From Ruminiclostridium sp. (GTDB lineage: Bacteria > Bacillota > Clostridia > Oscillospirales > Ruminococcaceae), in NCBI GenBank assembly GCA_017942025.1, contig JAGAVH010000016.1:1-64000 (forward strand): 64,000 bases of DNA, written 5' to 3'. Shown here one piece after another: positions 19,600-27,764 of the stretch. The position numbers and the translations under genes were made by a program. How positions within the stretch are numbered: the first letter of the stretch is position 1; the number at the start of each line of letters is the position of its first letter. A model generated the notes under the pieces. The model was not told the origin of the DNA. It searched no databases and was given only the letters and a program-made list of their open reading frames with translations.

Positions 19600-21891
19600 A
19601 TGGATAATATGATTGGTAAGCGTCTTGATGGCCGCTATGAACTGATTGAACTCATCGGTACAGGTGGAATGGCAGACATTTACAAAGCAAAGGACATAAC
19701 AGAAGACAAGATTGTAGCAGTTAAAATTCTGAAGAATGAATTTGCCGGTAGTGAAGATTTTTTACGCAGATTCAGAAACGAATCCAAGGCTATTGCCCTT
19801 CTTTCACATCCTAATATTGTAAAGATATTCGATGTAGGTTTCAGTGAGCAGATTCAGTTCATAGTTATGGAATACATAGACGGTATTTCTCTTGCTGAAT
19901 ATATAAAGCTTCAGGGAGTTCTTAAATGGAAGGATGCTGTTTATTTTACAGTACAGATATTAAGAGCATTACAACACGCTCATGACAGAGGTATTGTACA
20001 CCGTGATATCAAGTCACAGAATGTAATGATGTTACCCGATGGTACAATCAAGGTCATGGACTTTGGTATTGCACGCTTTAACCGCGAAACAGACAAAACT
20101 CTTTCTGAAAAGGCGATCGGTTCAGTTCATTACATCAGCCCTGAACAGGCAAGAGGCGAAATGACCGATGAAAAGAGCGATATTTATTCTGTCGGCGTAA
20201 TGCTTTACGAAATGCTTACAGGACAGAAACCCTTTGATGGCGATACACCTGTAGCGATAGCTCTTCAGCATATGCAGACACCTCCTAAAATGCCCAGAGA
20301 GATAAATTCTTCCATTCCCGAAGGACTTGAAGAAATCACAATAAAGGCTATGCAGAAGGAACCTTCTCAGAGATATCAGACCGCCGGCGAAATGATCAAT
20401 GATATCGAAGAATTCAAGAAGGATCCCAGCATTGTATTTGAATACAAATATTTCTCCACAGACGGAACAACCAAGTATTTCGATAAGGTGACAGACAAGG
20501 CAGACACTAAGGCATCAACTGCTTTAGCAACAGAAATTGACGACGAGGACCTTTATGAGGACGAGGATGATGAAATCGAAGAAAGAAAATCTCCTCTTCT
20601 CCCCATACTCTTTGCTGTAGCATCTGTATTTGTCATTATGACTGCATGGCTTATCTTCAAGATTGTAACAGGCAACATTCCTACTGACAGTGGTAACGCC
20701 GATGAAGCGATAATGCCTAATCTCATCAATATGACCTATGAGCAGGTTCAGCAGGAATACCCCTGGATGAAGCTTGAAATACAGCGTAAGTGGTCTACCG
20801 AATTTGAAGAATTCAAGATAATGGATCAGCTTACACCTGCGGGCAGAAGCATCAAGAAATCTCACACAGTTACAATTATAATCAGTAATGGTCCTAAGGA
20901 AATAGAGATTGAAAACCTTACAAATCTTAATGCCGAGGATGCAAAGCGTAAGCTTGAAAAGTCCGGACTGAAGGTTAAGTTCATAAAATCCGAAAGCGAT
21001 GAAATTCCGGAAGGATATGTAATAAAGACTGATCCCAGCGCTACATCAAAGGTTGATGAAGGCACAGAGGTTAAGGTTTATGTCAGTCTTGGTAAGGGCG
21101 AAAAGGTAGTAAATGTACCAAGCTTTATCGGTAAGACTTTAGAAGAAGCACAGACTCTTGCAGATGAAAAGAAGCTTATCTTAAAGGTTATTTACGGTTC
21201 AAGTAATGAATTTGAAAAGGGTCAGATAATCAAGCAGAGTGTTGATGAGAACTCAATGGTAAATCAGGAAACTGAAATTGAGGTAACTGTATGCGACGGT
21301 AAGGCTGTAGTAAACGAAGCAACTATCGAGTTTGAGCTTCCTTCAGATATAGGAAATACAGGAACATTCTTATTTGAGTATTTCAAGGATGGTATAAAGT
21401 TCAAAGAAGAAGAACGCGATATGTCTGTAAACTCCGGTGACACAATTTCTTTCGATGTAAAGGGTTCAGAAAAAATTAAGTATATCGTAAAGATTACAAA
21501 TGTTCAGGACGATTCATTAAGCGGAAAGCTTCTTGAAGTTGAAGTTGACTTTACAAAGGAAACTCCCGAGCAGGATATTCTTTCTTACAAAACTGAGCTT
21601 TTCAGTCAGCTTATTTATGTAGCACCCGAAACAACAACTCCTGAGCCTCCTATATCAGAGACAGATCCCCCTGTATCAGAGACAGATCCTCCTGTATCAG
21701 AGACAGATCCTCCTGTATCAGAGACAGATCCTCCCGTATCAGAGACAGATCCTCCTGTATCAGAGACAGATCCTCCCGTATCAGAGACAGATCCTCCCGT
21801 ATCAGAGACAGATCCTCCCGTATCAGAAACAGACCCTCCCGCATCTGAAACTCCCGCTTCTGAGCAGCAGGAAACTCCTGCCGCAGAATAA
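19600..21891 (+). CDS. prkC: PASTA-domain membrane serine/threonine kinase
   Basis: 763 residues. Kinase domain (about 13-275) with Lys in AVKIL, catalytic VHRDIKSQN, MDFGIA and a GSVHYISPEQ activation segment; an acidic linker; a transmembrane helix (about 331-354); three PASTA repeats (about 370-570) that in this family bind muropeptides; an extra extracellular beta-rich domain (about 570-680); and a long Pro/Ser/Glu/Thr tail of PPVSETD repeats (683-751). It is paired with prpC upstream and rsgA downstream. It senses the cell wall and regulates growth, germination and division. The repeat tail is unusual and may cross the thick wall. Confidence 0.95.
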   Translation: MDNMIGKRLDGRYELIELIGTGGMADIYKAKDITEDKIVAVKILKNEFAGSEDFLRRFRNESKAIALLSHPNIVKIFDVGFSEQIQFIVMEYIDGISLAEYIKLQGVLKWKDAVYFTVQILRALQHAHDRGIVHRDIKSQNVMMLPDGTIKVMDFGIARFNRETDKTLSEKAIGSVHYISPEQARGEMTDEKSDIYSVGVMLYEMLTGQKPFDGDTPVAIALQHMQTPPKMPREINSSIPEGLEEITIKAMQKEPSQRYQTAGEMINDIEEFKKDPSIVFEYKYFSTDGTTKYFDKVTDKADTKASTALATEIDDEDLYEDEDDEIEERKSPLLPILFAVASVFVIMTAWLIFKIVTGNIPTDSGNADEAIMPNLINMTYEQVQQEYPWMKLEIQRKWSTEFEEFKIMDQLTPAGRSIKKSHTVTIIISNGPKEIEIENLTNLNAEDAKRKLEKSGLKVKFIKSESDEIPEGYVIKTDPSATSKVDEGTEVKVYVSLGKGEKVVNVPSFIGKTLEEAQTLADEKKLILKVIYGSSNEFEKGQIIKQSVDENSMVNQETEIEVTVCDGKAVVNEATIEFELPSDIGNTGTFLFEYFKDGIKFKEEERDMSVNSGDTISFDVKGSEKIKYIVKITNVQDDSLSGKLLEVEVDFTKETPEQDILSYKTELFSQLIYVAPETTTPEPPISETDPPVSETDPPVSETDPPVSETDPPVSETDPPVSETDPPVSETDPPVSETDPPVSETDPPASETPASEQQETPAAE
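21646..21852 (+). repeat. 21-bp tandem repeat encoding PPVSETD in prkC
   Basis: Nine full 21-bp units and a partial tenth (PPASET) lie in frame. The units are nearly identical at the DNA level, differing mainly at the third base of the second Pro codon (CCT/CCC). Such high identity suggests recent expansion and length variation between strains. Confidence 0.97.
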
Positions 21892-21896
21892 GAGGT

Positions 21897-22805
21897 ATGT
21901 TGTCTTTGGAAAAGAAATTTTTTGAAGGCGTTATAACAAAAGCTGTCGGTGGTAACTATTCTGTAGTTACTTCCGACGGCGTTTTAACTTGTAACGCAAG
22001 AGGTATATTCAGAAAAAATAAAATATCTCCGAGTGCCGGAGATAATGTGATTGTTACAACGGAAGAAAATAACATTCCACTTATTTCTGAAATCAAGGAT
22101 AGAAAAAACTATATTATCAGGCCGCCTATAGCCAATCTAGATATGGCGCTTATTGTATCATCAGCGGTTGATCCTGCACCAAATACACTCATAACGGATA
22201 AGCTTATATCGATTTTTGAAAGTAAAAGCATTGAACCGATTATCATTCTTACAAAAACTGACCTTGAGAATTGTGACAGCTTTGCAAATATCTATCGTTC
22301 CTGTGGTTTTGATGTGATTTATATGGATAATATCACAGGTGAGGGGATAGAAGAAATAAAAGAAAAAATAAAAGGAAAAATGTCTGCACTTATCGGAAAT
22401 TCCGGTGTAGGTAAGTCAAGCCTTATGAATATTCTGTTCCCGGATTTAAAGACTGATACAGGTGATATCAGTAAAAAGCTCGGAAGAGGAAGACATACAA
22501 CTCGTCAGGTTGAATTCTATGCTTTGCCGGATGGTGGCTATATTGCTGATACTCCTGGGTTTTCTACGGTTGAAGTAAGCAAGTACGGATTTATTCCGAA
22601 GGATGAACTGCAGTATTCTTTCAGAGAATTTGATGGATACCTGAATAAATGCCAGTTCAGAGATTGCGTTCATCTGAGGGAAAAAGGATGTCTTATTACA
22701 AAGGCTGTAGAAGAAGGGAAAATACAGGTTTCCCGTTACGAAAGCTATAAGCGTATGTACGAAGAAGCCGACAAGCTCAACGAATGGGATTTTAAGAATA
22801 AATAA
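21897..22805 (+). CDS. rsgA: ribosome small-subunit-dependent GTPase A
   Basis: 302 residues. N-terminal OB fold (about 1-65) and a circularly permuted GTPase with G4 TKTD before G1 GNSGVGKSS and G3 DTPGFS, then a C-terminal zinc motif around CQFRDCVHLREKGC. It assists 30S maturation. The start is five bases after the prkC stop, with the ribosome binding site AAGAGG overlapping that stop. Confidence 0.95.
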   Translation: MLSLEKKFFEGVITKAVGGNYSVVTSDGVLTCNARGIFRKNKISPSAGDNVIVTTEENNIPLISEIKDRKNYIIRPPIANLDMALIVSSAVDPAPNTLITDKLISIFESKSIEPIIILTKTDLENCDSFANIYRSCGFDVIYMDNITGEGIEEIKEKIKGKMSALIGNSGVGKSSLMNILFPDLKTDTGDISKKLGRGRHTTRQVEFYALPDGGYIADTPGFSTVEVSKYGFIPKDELQYSFREFDGYLNKCQFRDCVHLREKGCLITKAVEEGKIQVSRYESYKRMYEEADKLNEWDFKNK

Positions 22806-22822
22806 AAGGGAAAGGGTAGCTT

Positions 22823-23434
22823 ATGAAAAAATGTTATATTATCTGCGGTGGCCCCGAAACCTTTAACAACGTAGCTATTGATGATGATTCCTATATCATA
22901 TGTGCAGATAGCGGTTATGATAAAGCTCTGTCGGCTGGTATCACACCACAGCTTGTTATAGGTGATTTTGATAGCATAGAAGCTGTACCCGTTGGCGTAA
23001 AGGTTATAAAAGCTCCTACACACAAGGATGATACCGATACAATGCTTGCTATTAAGACGGCAATTTCTGATGGCTATACTGATATAACTCTTCTATCTGC
23101 TTTTTCGGGAAGAATGGATCACAGTATAGCAAATCTATCTGCTCTGTGTTATATATCCGAACAGGGGATAACAGGTAGGATAATCGGAGATAGTTGTAGT
23201 GCATATTATCTGAAAAATGATAAACTTACTTTATCACCTGAAAAAAACAGATATTTATCCGTATTTGCGGATACGGAATCCGCTATAGTATCTATAAAAG
23301 GTGCTGAATATGAAGTGGAAAATTACACTATGAGGAAATCTTTCCCGATAGGTGTAAGCAACGAATTCACCAAAACAGATTGTACAATAACGGCTCATAG
23401 TGGCGCAGTCTTTGTACTTACAGTAAAAAAATAA
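22823..23434 (+). CDS. thiN: thiamine diphosphokinase
   Basis: 203 residues. Motifs ICADSGYDKALSAGITPQLVIGDFDS and THKDDTDTMLAI form the ATP- and thiamine-binding site of the family, with SAFSGRMDHSIANLSAL following. It makes thiamine diphosphate. In Bacillus and many Clostridia rpe lies between rsgA and thiN; it is missing here. Confidence 0.92.
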   Translation: MKKCYIICGGPETFNNVAIDDDSYIICADSGYDKALSAGITPQLVIGDFDSIEAVPVGVKVIKAPTHKDDTDTMLAIKTAISDGYTDITLLSAFSGRMDHSIANLSALCYISEQGITGRIIGDSCSAYYLKNDKLTLSPEKNRYLSVFADTESAIVSIKGAEYEVENYTMRKSFPIGVSNEFTKTDCTITAHSGAVFVLTVKK

Positions 23435-23442
23435 AGTAACAA

Positions 23443-23494
23443 AAAACCTCCTTTACGAATAAAGTGTAATAACTTTAGGCGGCAGGGAGGTTTT
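23443..23494 (+). promoter_or_regulatory. hairpin masking the ribosome binding site of the 51-residue gene
   Basis: AAAACCTCC (23443-23451) is perfectly complementary to GGAGGTTTT (23486-23494), which contains the Shine-Dalgarno sequence of the gene at 23498. The loop holds a second small stem, AAAGT/ACTTT. It could be a translation switch, or an attenuator between thiN and the sporulation-linked genes. Confidence 0.6.
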
Positions 23495-23497
23495 ACT

Positions 23498-23653
23498 ATG
23501 AGGCGTCATAATAATAATTGCGGAAAATTAGCCGCTCTTATACTGGCAGTTGCAGGCGGAATTATCTGCATTACACATTTTTCTGCTGAAGTGCTTCTGG
23601 TTTTATTTGCCGTGCTGCTTATGGGAATCGGACTCTGGCTTCTTATATGCTGA
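23498..23653 (+). CDS. small membrane protein, unknown function
   Basis: 51 residues (MRRHNNNCGKLAALILAVAG...), with a basic N-terminus and two closely spaced hydrophobic stretches (about 10-26 and 30-50), so a membrane hairpin is likely. GGGAGG lies eight bases upstream of the ATG. It is followed 19 bases later by spoVM, which suggests a sporulation-linked role, but this is only inference from position. I do not recognise the family. Confidence 0.7.
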   Translation: MRRHNNNCGKLAALILAVAGGIICITHFSAEVLLVLFAVLLMGIGLWLLIC

Positions 23654-23672
23654 GAAAGTGAGGTTACATAGT

Positions 23673-23756
23673 ATGAAGGTCGTAGTTTACAAAACTCCGA
23701 AGTTGCTGGCAGGATTTTTAAGACTGTTTTTCGGTATCAGAAAAACCCAGAGTTAA
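23673..23756 (+). CDS. spoVM: stage V sporulation protein M (SpoVM), 27 residues
   Basis: The 27-residue peptide MKVVVYKTPKLLAGFLRLFF... has the layout of Bacillus SpoVM (26 residues): an N-terminal beta-like stretch, Pro at position 9 in a KxPK motif, then an amphipathic helix and a basic tail (IRK). SpoVM recognises the convex forespore membrane and anchors the SpoIVA coat base. In B. subtilis spoVM also lies downstream of prkC-rsgA-rpe-thiN. GTGAGG is upstream. The gene is followed by a strong terminator. Confidence 0.85.
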   Translation: MKVVVYKTPKLLAGFLRLFFGIRKTQS

Positions 23757-23763
23757 ATGAAAC

Positions 23764-23787
23764 GAGCCTATGCAAAAGCATAGGCTC
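23764..23787. terminator. bidirectional terminator after spoVM
   Basis: Perfect 10-bp stem GAGCCTATGC/GCATAGGCTC with an AAAA loop between two convergent genes. Confidence 0.85.
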
Positions 23788-23791
23788 TACT

Positions 23792-24307
23792 TCATATTAT
23801 TATTGATTCATCAACGTTATAAGTTTCATCTATCAGAAGATATCTATCGTCGTTTGCTTTACATCCTTCAAGATACGCCTCATTATCTCTTATAAGGTCA
23901 TCAATATCAATGTCATCGTATAAGCGGTTTTCAATATCTTTTCCGTGAGCCTTTATATCCGTAAAATGCTTTCTTATGTATTCTTCGCTCATAACAAGAC
24001 AGATATATCTGATATGCTCCAGATATTCATCACTGAAGCTCTTTTTCCAGTCGTGAGTTATATAGCAACCCTCTACAATCATATTCTGATTGTTTTCGAT
24101 TGCTGTCTTTATCATTTCGCTTACAATCGGCCACAGATATTCTGTAAGCTTGTCATCATCCTCTGGGGTGAGGGAAGTATTACCGCTTCTGATAAGCCCC
24201 ATTTTGAGGTGATCTATCGATAAGCAAGGATATTTATATTTTTCAAGTAATTTTTGTGCAAGTAGGGTTTTACCCGTGTGACTTGCTCCAGATACAATAA
24301 TGATCAT
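23792..24307 (-). CDS. P-loop kinase-like protein
   Basis: 171 residues with Walker A GASHTGKT at the N-terminus, LSIDHLKMGLIRSG (a switch-like segment after the first helix) and VEGCYI as Walker B-like strand. It resembles small nucleotide or sugar kinases of the adenylate-kinase/2-phosphoglycerate kinase superfamily. The substrate cannot be inferred. It is a single gene, convergent with spoVM and divergent from thrS. Confidence 0.6.
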   Translation of the reverse strand: MIIIVSGASHTGKTLLAQKLLEKYKYPCLSIDHLKMGLIRSGNTSLTPEDDDKLTEYLWPIVSEMIKTAIENNQNMIVEGCYITHDWKKSFSDEYLEHIRYICLVMSEEYIRKHFTDIKAHGKDIENRLYDDIDIDDLIRDNEAYLEGCKANDDRYLLIDETYNVDESIII

Positions 24308-24408
24308 TTTTATCCTCTTTATTGCATTATTTAATTAAGAAAATTATATCATAACAGATAAATAAAAGTCAATACGTAACATATTATCCGTATCTCTTCC
24401 GCTTTATA

Positions 24409-24437
24409 TTGACATATGGCGTTTTTAGTGCTATAAT
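24409..24437 (+). promoter_or_regulatory. consensus sigma-A promoter of thrS
   Basis: TTGACA (24409-24414) and TATAAT (24432-24437) are separated by 17 bases. The leader is only about 65 bases and carries a palindrome GTGTACAAGTGTAC-like segment and a CCGC/GCGG hairpin before GGAGGAG. It lacks a T-box core, which is often found before thrS in Firmicutes. Confidence 0.88.
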
Positions 24438-24506
24438 ATTAAGGTGTACAAGTGTACATAATTTCAAGACCGCTCTCGTATGGCGGCTTAACGGAGGAGA
24501 AAACCA

Positions 24507-26426
24507 ATGATAAAAATTACACTCAAGGATGGCAGTATCAAGGAGATTGAAAGCGCAAGCTCGGTATTTGATATTGCAAAGGAAATCAGTCAGGGACTTG
24601 CAAAGGCAGCCTGTGCCGCAAAGATTGACGGCGAAGTAAAGGATTTAAGAACAATCATCGACAGTGATTGCACACTTGAAATTCTTACCTTTGACGATGA
24701 AGACGGTAGAAAGGCATTCCGTCACACAGCGTCCCACATTTTAGCTCAGGCAGTAAAAAGACTTTACCCCGATGTAAAGCTTGCAATAGGTCCTGCTATC
24801 GACAACGGTTTCTATTATGATTTTGATAAAGAAACACCCTTCTTACCCGAAGATCTTACAAAGATCGAAGCAGAAATGAAGAAGATCGTTAAGGAAGGTA
24901 TCAAGCTTGAACAGTACACAATGGCTCCCGATGAAGCTATTCAGTACTTGAAGGATGCAGACGAGCCCTACAAGGTTGAGCTTTGCGAAGAGCATGCAGG
25001 CAACGGTGAGCCTATTTCCTTCTACAAGCAGGGAGAATTCACAGATTTATGTGCAGGTCCTCACCTTATGTCCACGTCTTCAGTAAAGGCATTCAAGCTC
25101 ACAAGCTGTACAGGTGCTTACTGGAGAGGTAGCGAAAAGAACAAGATGCTCTCCCGTATCTACGCTACTGCATTCCCCAAGAAGGAGGAGCTTGAAGAAT
25201 ACCTCGCAAAGATTGAAGAAGCAAAGAAGCGTGACCACAGAAAGCTTGGTAAAGAGCTTGAATTATTCACAATTATGGATGAAGGCCCCGGTTTCCCGTT
25301 CTTCTTACCCAAGGGTATGATTTTAAAGAATACTCTTATAGATTACTGGCGTCAGATTCATTCCCGTGATGGCTACGTTGAGATTTCATCTCCTATGATG
25401 CTCAATCGTCAGCTCTGGGAAACATCAGGTCACTGGTATCACTATAAGGATAACATGTACACAACTGTTATTGACGATACAGACTTCGCTATCAAGCCTA
25501 TGAACTGCCCCGGCGGACTTTTAGTATATAAGAGCAAGCCCCGTTCATACAGAGAGCTTCCTATCAGAATGGGTGAGCTTGGTCTTGTTCACCGTCACGA
25601 AAAGTCAGGTGCATTACATGGACTTATGCGCGTAAGATGCTTTACACAGGACGATGCTCACATCTTTATGATGCAGGATCAGATTATTGATGAAATCAAG
25701 GGCGTTGTAAAGCTTATTGACGAAGTTTACACACTCTTCGGTTTCAAGTATCACGTTGAGCTTTCTACACAGCCTGAAGACAGTATGGGCAGCAAGGAAG
25801 ACTGGGATATCGCTACAGAAGGTCTCAAGAATGCACTGGAAGAGCTTAACCTTCCTTATGTTATCAACGAAGGTGACGGCGCATTCTACGGTCCCAAGAT
25901 TGACTTCCATCTCGAAGACTCACTGGGCAGAACATGGCAGTGTGGTACAATTCAGCTTGACTTCCAGCTTCCTTTACGATTTGATATTGACTACACAGGT
26001 GCTGACGGCGAAAAGCACAAGCCTATAATGATTCACCGTGTAGTGTTCGGTTCAATCGAAAGATTTATCGGTATTCTTACAGAACATTTTGCAGGTGCAT
26101 TCCCTCTGTGGTTATCTCCTGTTCAGGTAGAGCTTATGCCTATTGCTGACAGACATAACGAATTTACAGAAAAGGTAGCAAATGAGCTAAAGAAATTCGG
26201 TATCAGAGTCGATATAGATAGTAGAAGCGAAAAGATAGGCTTCAAGATTCGTGAAGCACAGCTTCAGAAGGTTCCTTATATGCTGGTTATTGGTGATAAG
26301 GAAGTGGAAACAGGTAATGTTTCTATCCGTTGCCGCAAGAGAGGCGATATCGGCGCTATGTCGGTTGAGGAATTCTGCGCAATGGTTAAGAAAGAAATTG
26401 AGGAAAAGACAATCATCACTGATTAA
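24507..26426 (+). CDS. thrS: threonyl-tRNA synthetase
   Basis: 639 residues. TGS domain (about 1-62), editing domain with the HTASHILAQAV zinc-like HxxxH motif (about 75-240), class II catalytic core with MNCPGG and the motif 2 region RELPIRMGELGLVHRHEKSG, and a C-terminal anticodon-binding domain (about 535-639). It charges tRNA-Thr. The codon bias differs from many neighbours: AAG and GGT are frequent, as expected for a highly expressed gene. Confidence 0.97.
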   Translation: MIKITLKDGSIKEIESASSVFDIAKEISQGLAKAACAAKIDGEVKDLRTIIDSDCTLEILTFDDEDGRKAFRHTASHILAQAVKRLYPDVKLAIGPAIDNGFYYDFDKETPFLPEDLTKIEAEMKKIVKEGIKLEQYTMAPDEAIQYLKDADEPYKVELCEEHAGNGEPISFYKQGEFTDLCAGPHLMSTSSVKAFKLTSCTGAYWRGSEKNKMLSRIYATAFPKKEELEEYLAKIEEAKKRDHRKLGKELELFTIMDEGPGFPFFLPKGMILKNTLIDYWRQIHSRDGYVEISSPMMLNRQLWETSGHWYHYKDNMYTTVIDDTDFAIKPMNCPGGLLVYKSKPRSYRELPIRMGELGLVHRHEKSGALHGLMRVRCFTQDDAHIFMMQDQIIDEIKGVVKLIDEVYTLFGFKYHVELSTQPEDSMGSKEDWDIATEGLKNALEELNLPYVINEGDGAFYGPKIDFHLEDSLGRTWQCGTIQLDFQLPLRFDIDYTGADGEKHKPIMIHRVVFGSIERFIGILTEHFAGAFPLWLSPVQVELMPIADRHNEFTEKVANELKKFGIRVDIDSRSEKIGFKIREAQLQKVPYMLVIGDKEVETGNVSIRCRKRGDIGAMSVEEFCAMVKKEIEEKTIITD

Positions 26427-26452
26427 TTTTCTTCGGAAAGGGAGGGCTGTAT

Positions 26453-26650
26453 ATGGATCTTACTTCGTATATTGCAAATGTTTCTATGAGTATGGCACAG
26501 TCAAGTCTTATGAACAGCGTTGGAACAGCAATGCTTTCAAAGACTATAAGTGCCGCCGAAACAGAAGGCGCTAATATGGTTAATATGCTTAATAGCGCTG
26601 AATTACCTCCGGCTGGTGCGAAAGGACACTTACTTAACATAAGAGTATAA
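26453..26650 (+). CDS. YjfB-like small protein, putative motility-associated family
   Basis: 65 residues. The start MDLTSYIANVSMSMAQSSLM and the Ser/Met/Ala-rich helical pattern fit the YjfB family (often labelled putative motility protein), whose function is not established. AAAGGGAGG lies just upstream. It lies 27 bases after thrS and before a shared terminator. No flagellar genes are in the window. Confidence 0.65.
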   Translation: MDLTSYIANVSMSMAQSSLMNSVGTAMLSKTISAAETEGANMVNMLNSAELPPAGAKGHLLNIRV

Positions 26651-26686
26651 TCCTGCGCCGATATTCATAAGAATATCAACCTCAAG

Positions 26687-26727
26687 GGACTATTCTGGCT
26701 AAAGTTGTCAGAATAGTCCTGTTTTTT
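26687..26727 (+). terminator. terminator of thrS and the yjfB-like gene
   Basis: Perfect 11-bp stem GGACTATTCTG/CAGAATAGTCC with an 11-base loop, followed by TGTTTTTT. Confidence 0.9.
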
Positions 26728-26741
26728 ATCATTCATTTCTA

Positions 26742-26771
26742 TTGACAACTATAGTATTTTTTGTGTATTAT
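26742..26771 (+). promoter_or_regulatory. sigma-A promoter for the ECF-transporter gene
   Basis: TTGACA (26742-26747) and TATTAT (26766-26771) with an 18-base spacer, 33 bases upstream of the ATG at 26804. AAAGGAG is the ribosome binding site. Confidence 0.75.
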
Positions 26772-26803
26772 ATACTTATAACTTTAATAAAGGAGTTTTA
26801 TCT

Positions 26804-27340
26804 ATGTATACTTATTCACAGTCAAGAAATGAAATTTTAAGAAAGCTTCTGATAGCCCTTTTATCAGTTGTAGCAGCTGTTGCTCTTCCTCAGATATGCC
26901 ACTATATCGGAGTTTTAACAGGTACAGGGGCTAATCTGGGTGCTATGCTCTTACCTATGCATATACCTGTACTTCTTGCAGGCTTTTATGGTGGAGCGGT
27001 TGTCGGAGCGACAGCGGGAATTATCAGCCCATTAATCAGTTTTGCTATATCAGGTATGCCTTCTGCGGCATTATTACCCTTTATGATAATCGAGCTTGCG
27101 GTTTACGGACTTGTTGCAGGTGTTTTATCAAAGAAGAATATGAATGCTGTATTAAAGACGGTTATTGTATTACTTTCAGGAAGAATTGCGAGAGCTTTAG
27201 CTGTTCTTACGTCTATTTATGCATTCGGTAACGAAAAGCTTGCAATTACATCCGCATATATGTTCATTGTTGAAGGTATTATCGGTACACTTATCCAGCT
27301 TGTTGTAATTCCTTTTGTAATCAGCAGAAAGAAAGCGTAA
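26804..27340 (+). CDS. ECF transporter S component (substrate-binding membrane subunit)
   Basis: 178 residues with about six hydrophobic segments and no ATPase domain. GANLGAMLLPMHIPVLLAGF followed by GAVVGATAGIISPL is typical of S components of energy-coupling-factor transporters. The protein would bind a vitamin or cofactor precursor and share an EcfAAT module encoded elsewhere. The substrate cannot be assigned: no riboswitch lies upstream. Confidence 0.8.
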   Translation: MYTYSQSRNEILRKLLIALLSVVAAVALPQICHYIGVLTGTGANLGAMLLPMHIPVLLAGFYGGAVVGATAGIISPLISFAISGMPSAALLPFMIIELAVYGLVAGVLSKKNMNAVLKTVIVLLSGRIARALAVLTSIYAFGNEKLAITSAYMFIVEGIIGTLIQLVVIPFVISRKKA

Positions 27341-27341
27341 G

Positions 27342-27764
27342 ATGGATATAGAAAAGGCGAAAAAGCTATTAAAAGATAATAATTACACCTGTGTATTGTG
27401 TAAAGGCGAAACGTTATATACTTCCTTCGACCGGGGTGTAGCGCCGATTCTGAAGCTTATAGAAAATAATATTGACGTAAGCGGCTTTTCGGTTGCAGAT
27501 AAAGTGATAGGTAAAGCGGCGGCAATGCTTTTTTCTATGGCAGGTGTAAAAGAGATTTTTACCGATATAATCAGTATTCCTGCAAAGCAGTATCTAGAGA
27601 AAAAGGGAATAGCTCTGTCTTTTAATACCCTTACCGAGAAAATAATAAACAGAGCAGGAGATGGACTTTGTCCTATGGAAACTCTTGTTATGGACGTCAA
27701 TGATGAAAAAGAAGCTTTTCTTTTGATAAAAGAAAAACTAAAAGAGCTACGAAAGGAAAAATGA
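27342..27764 (+). CDS. DUF1893-family protein (deaminase-like fold)
   Basis: 140 residues. The pattern LCKGETLYTSFDRGVAPILKLI and VADKVIGKAAAMLF matches DUF1893, whose solved member (TM1506) has a cytidine-deaminase-like fold but lacks the usual zinc residues. It starts one base after the ECF S gene ends, and its stop overlaps the aldo/keto reductase start by four bases, so the three are co-translated. Function unknown. Confidence 0.75.
   Translation: MDIEKAKKLLKDNNYTCVLCKGETLYTSFDRGVAPILKLIENNIDVSGFSVADKVIGKAAAMLFSMAGVKEIFTDIISIPAKQYLEKKGIALSFNTLTEKIINRAGDGLCPMETLVMDVNDEKEAFLLIKEKLKELRKEK

Noticed and set aside
21646..21852. CRISPR-like array or minus-strand gene of repeats
   Set aside because: The units are contiguous without spacers and encode PPVSETD in frame with prkC. 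The minus-strand frame is a by-product of the repeat.
24438..24506. Possible T-box leader of thrS
   Set aside because: The leader is too short and lacks the conserved T-box core (GGGTGG-type sequence) and a terminator. Only small hairpins are present.
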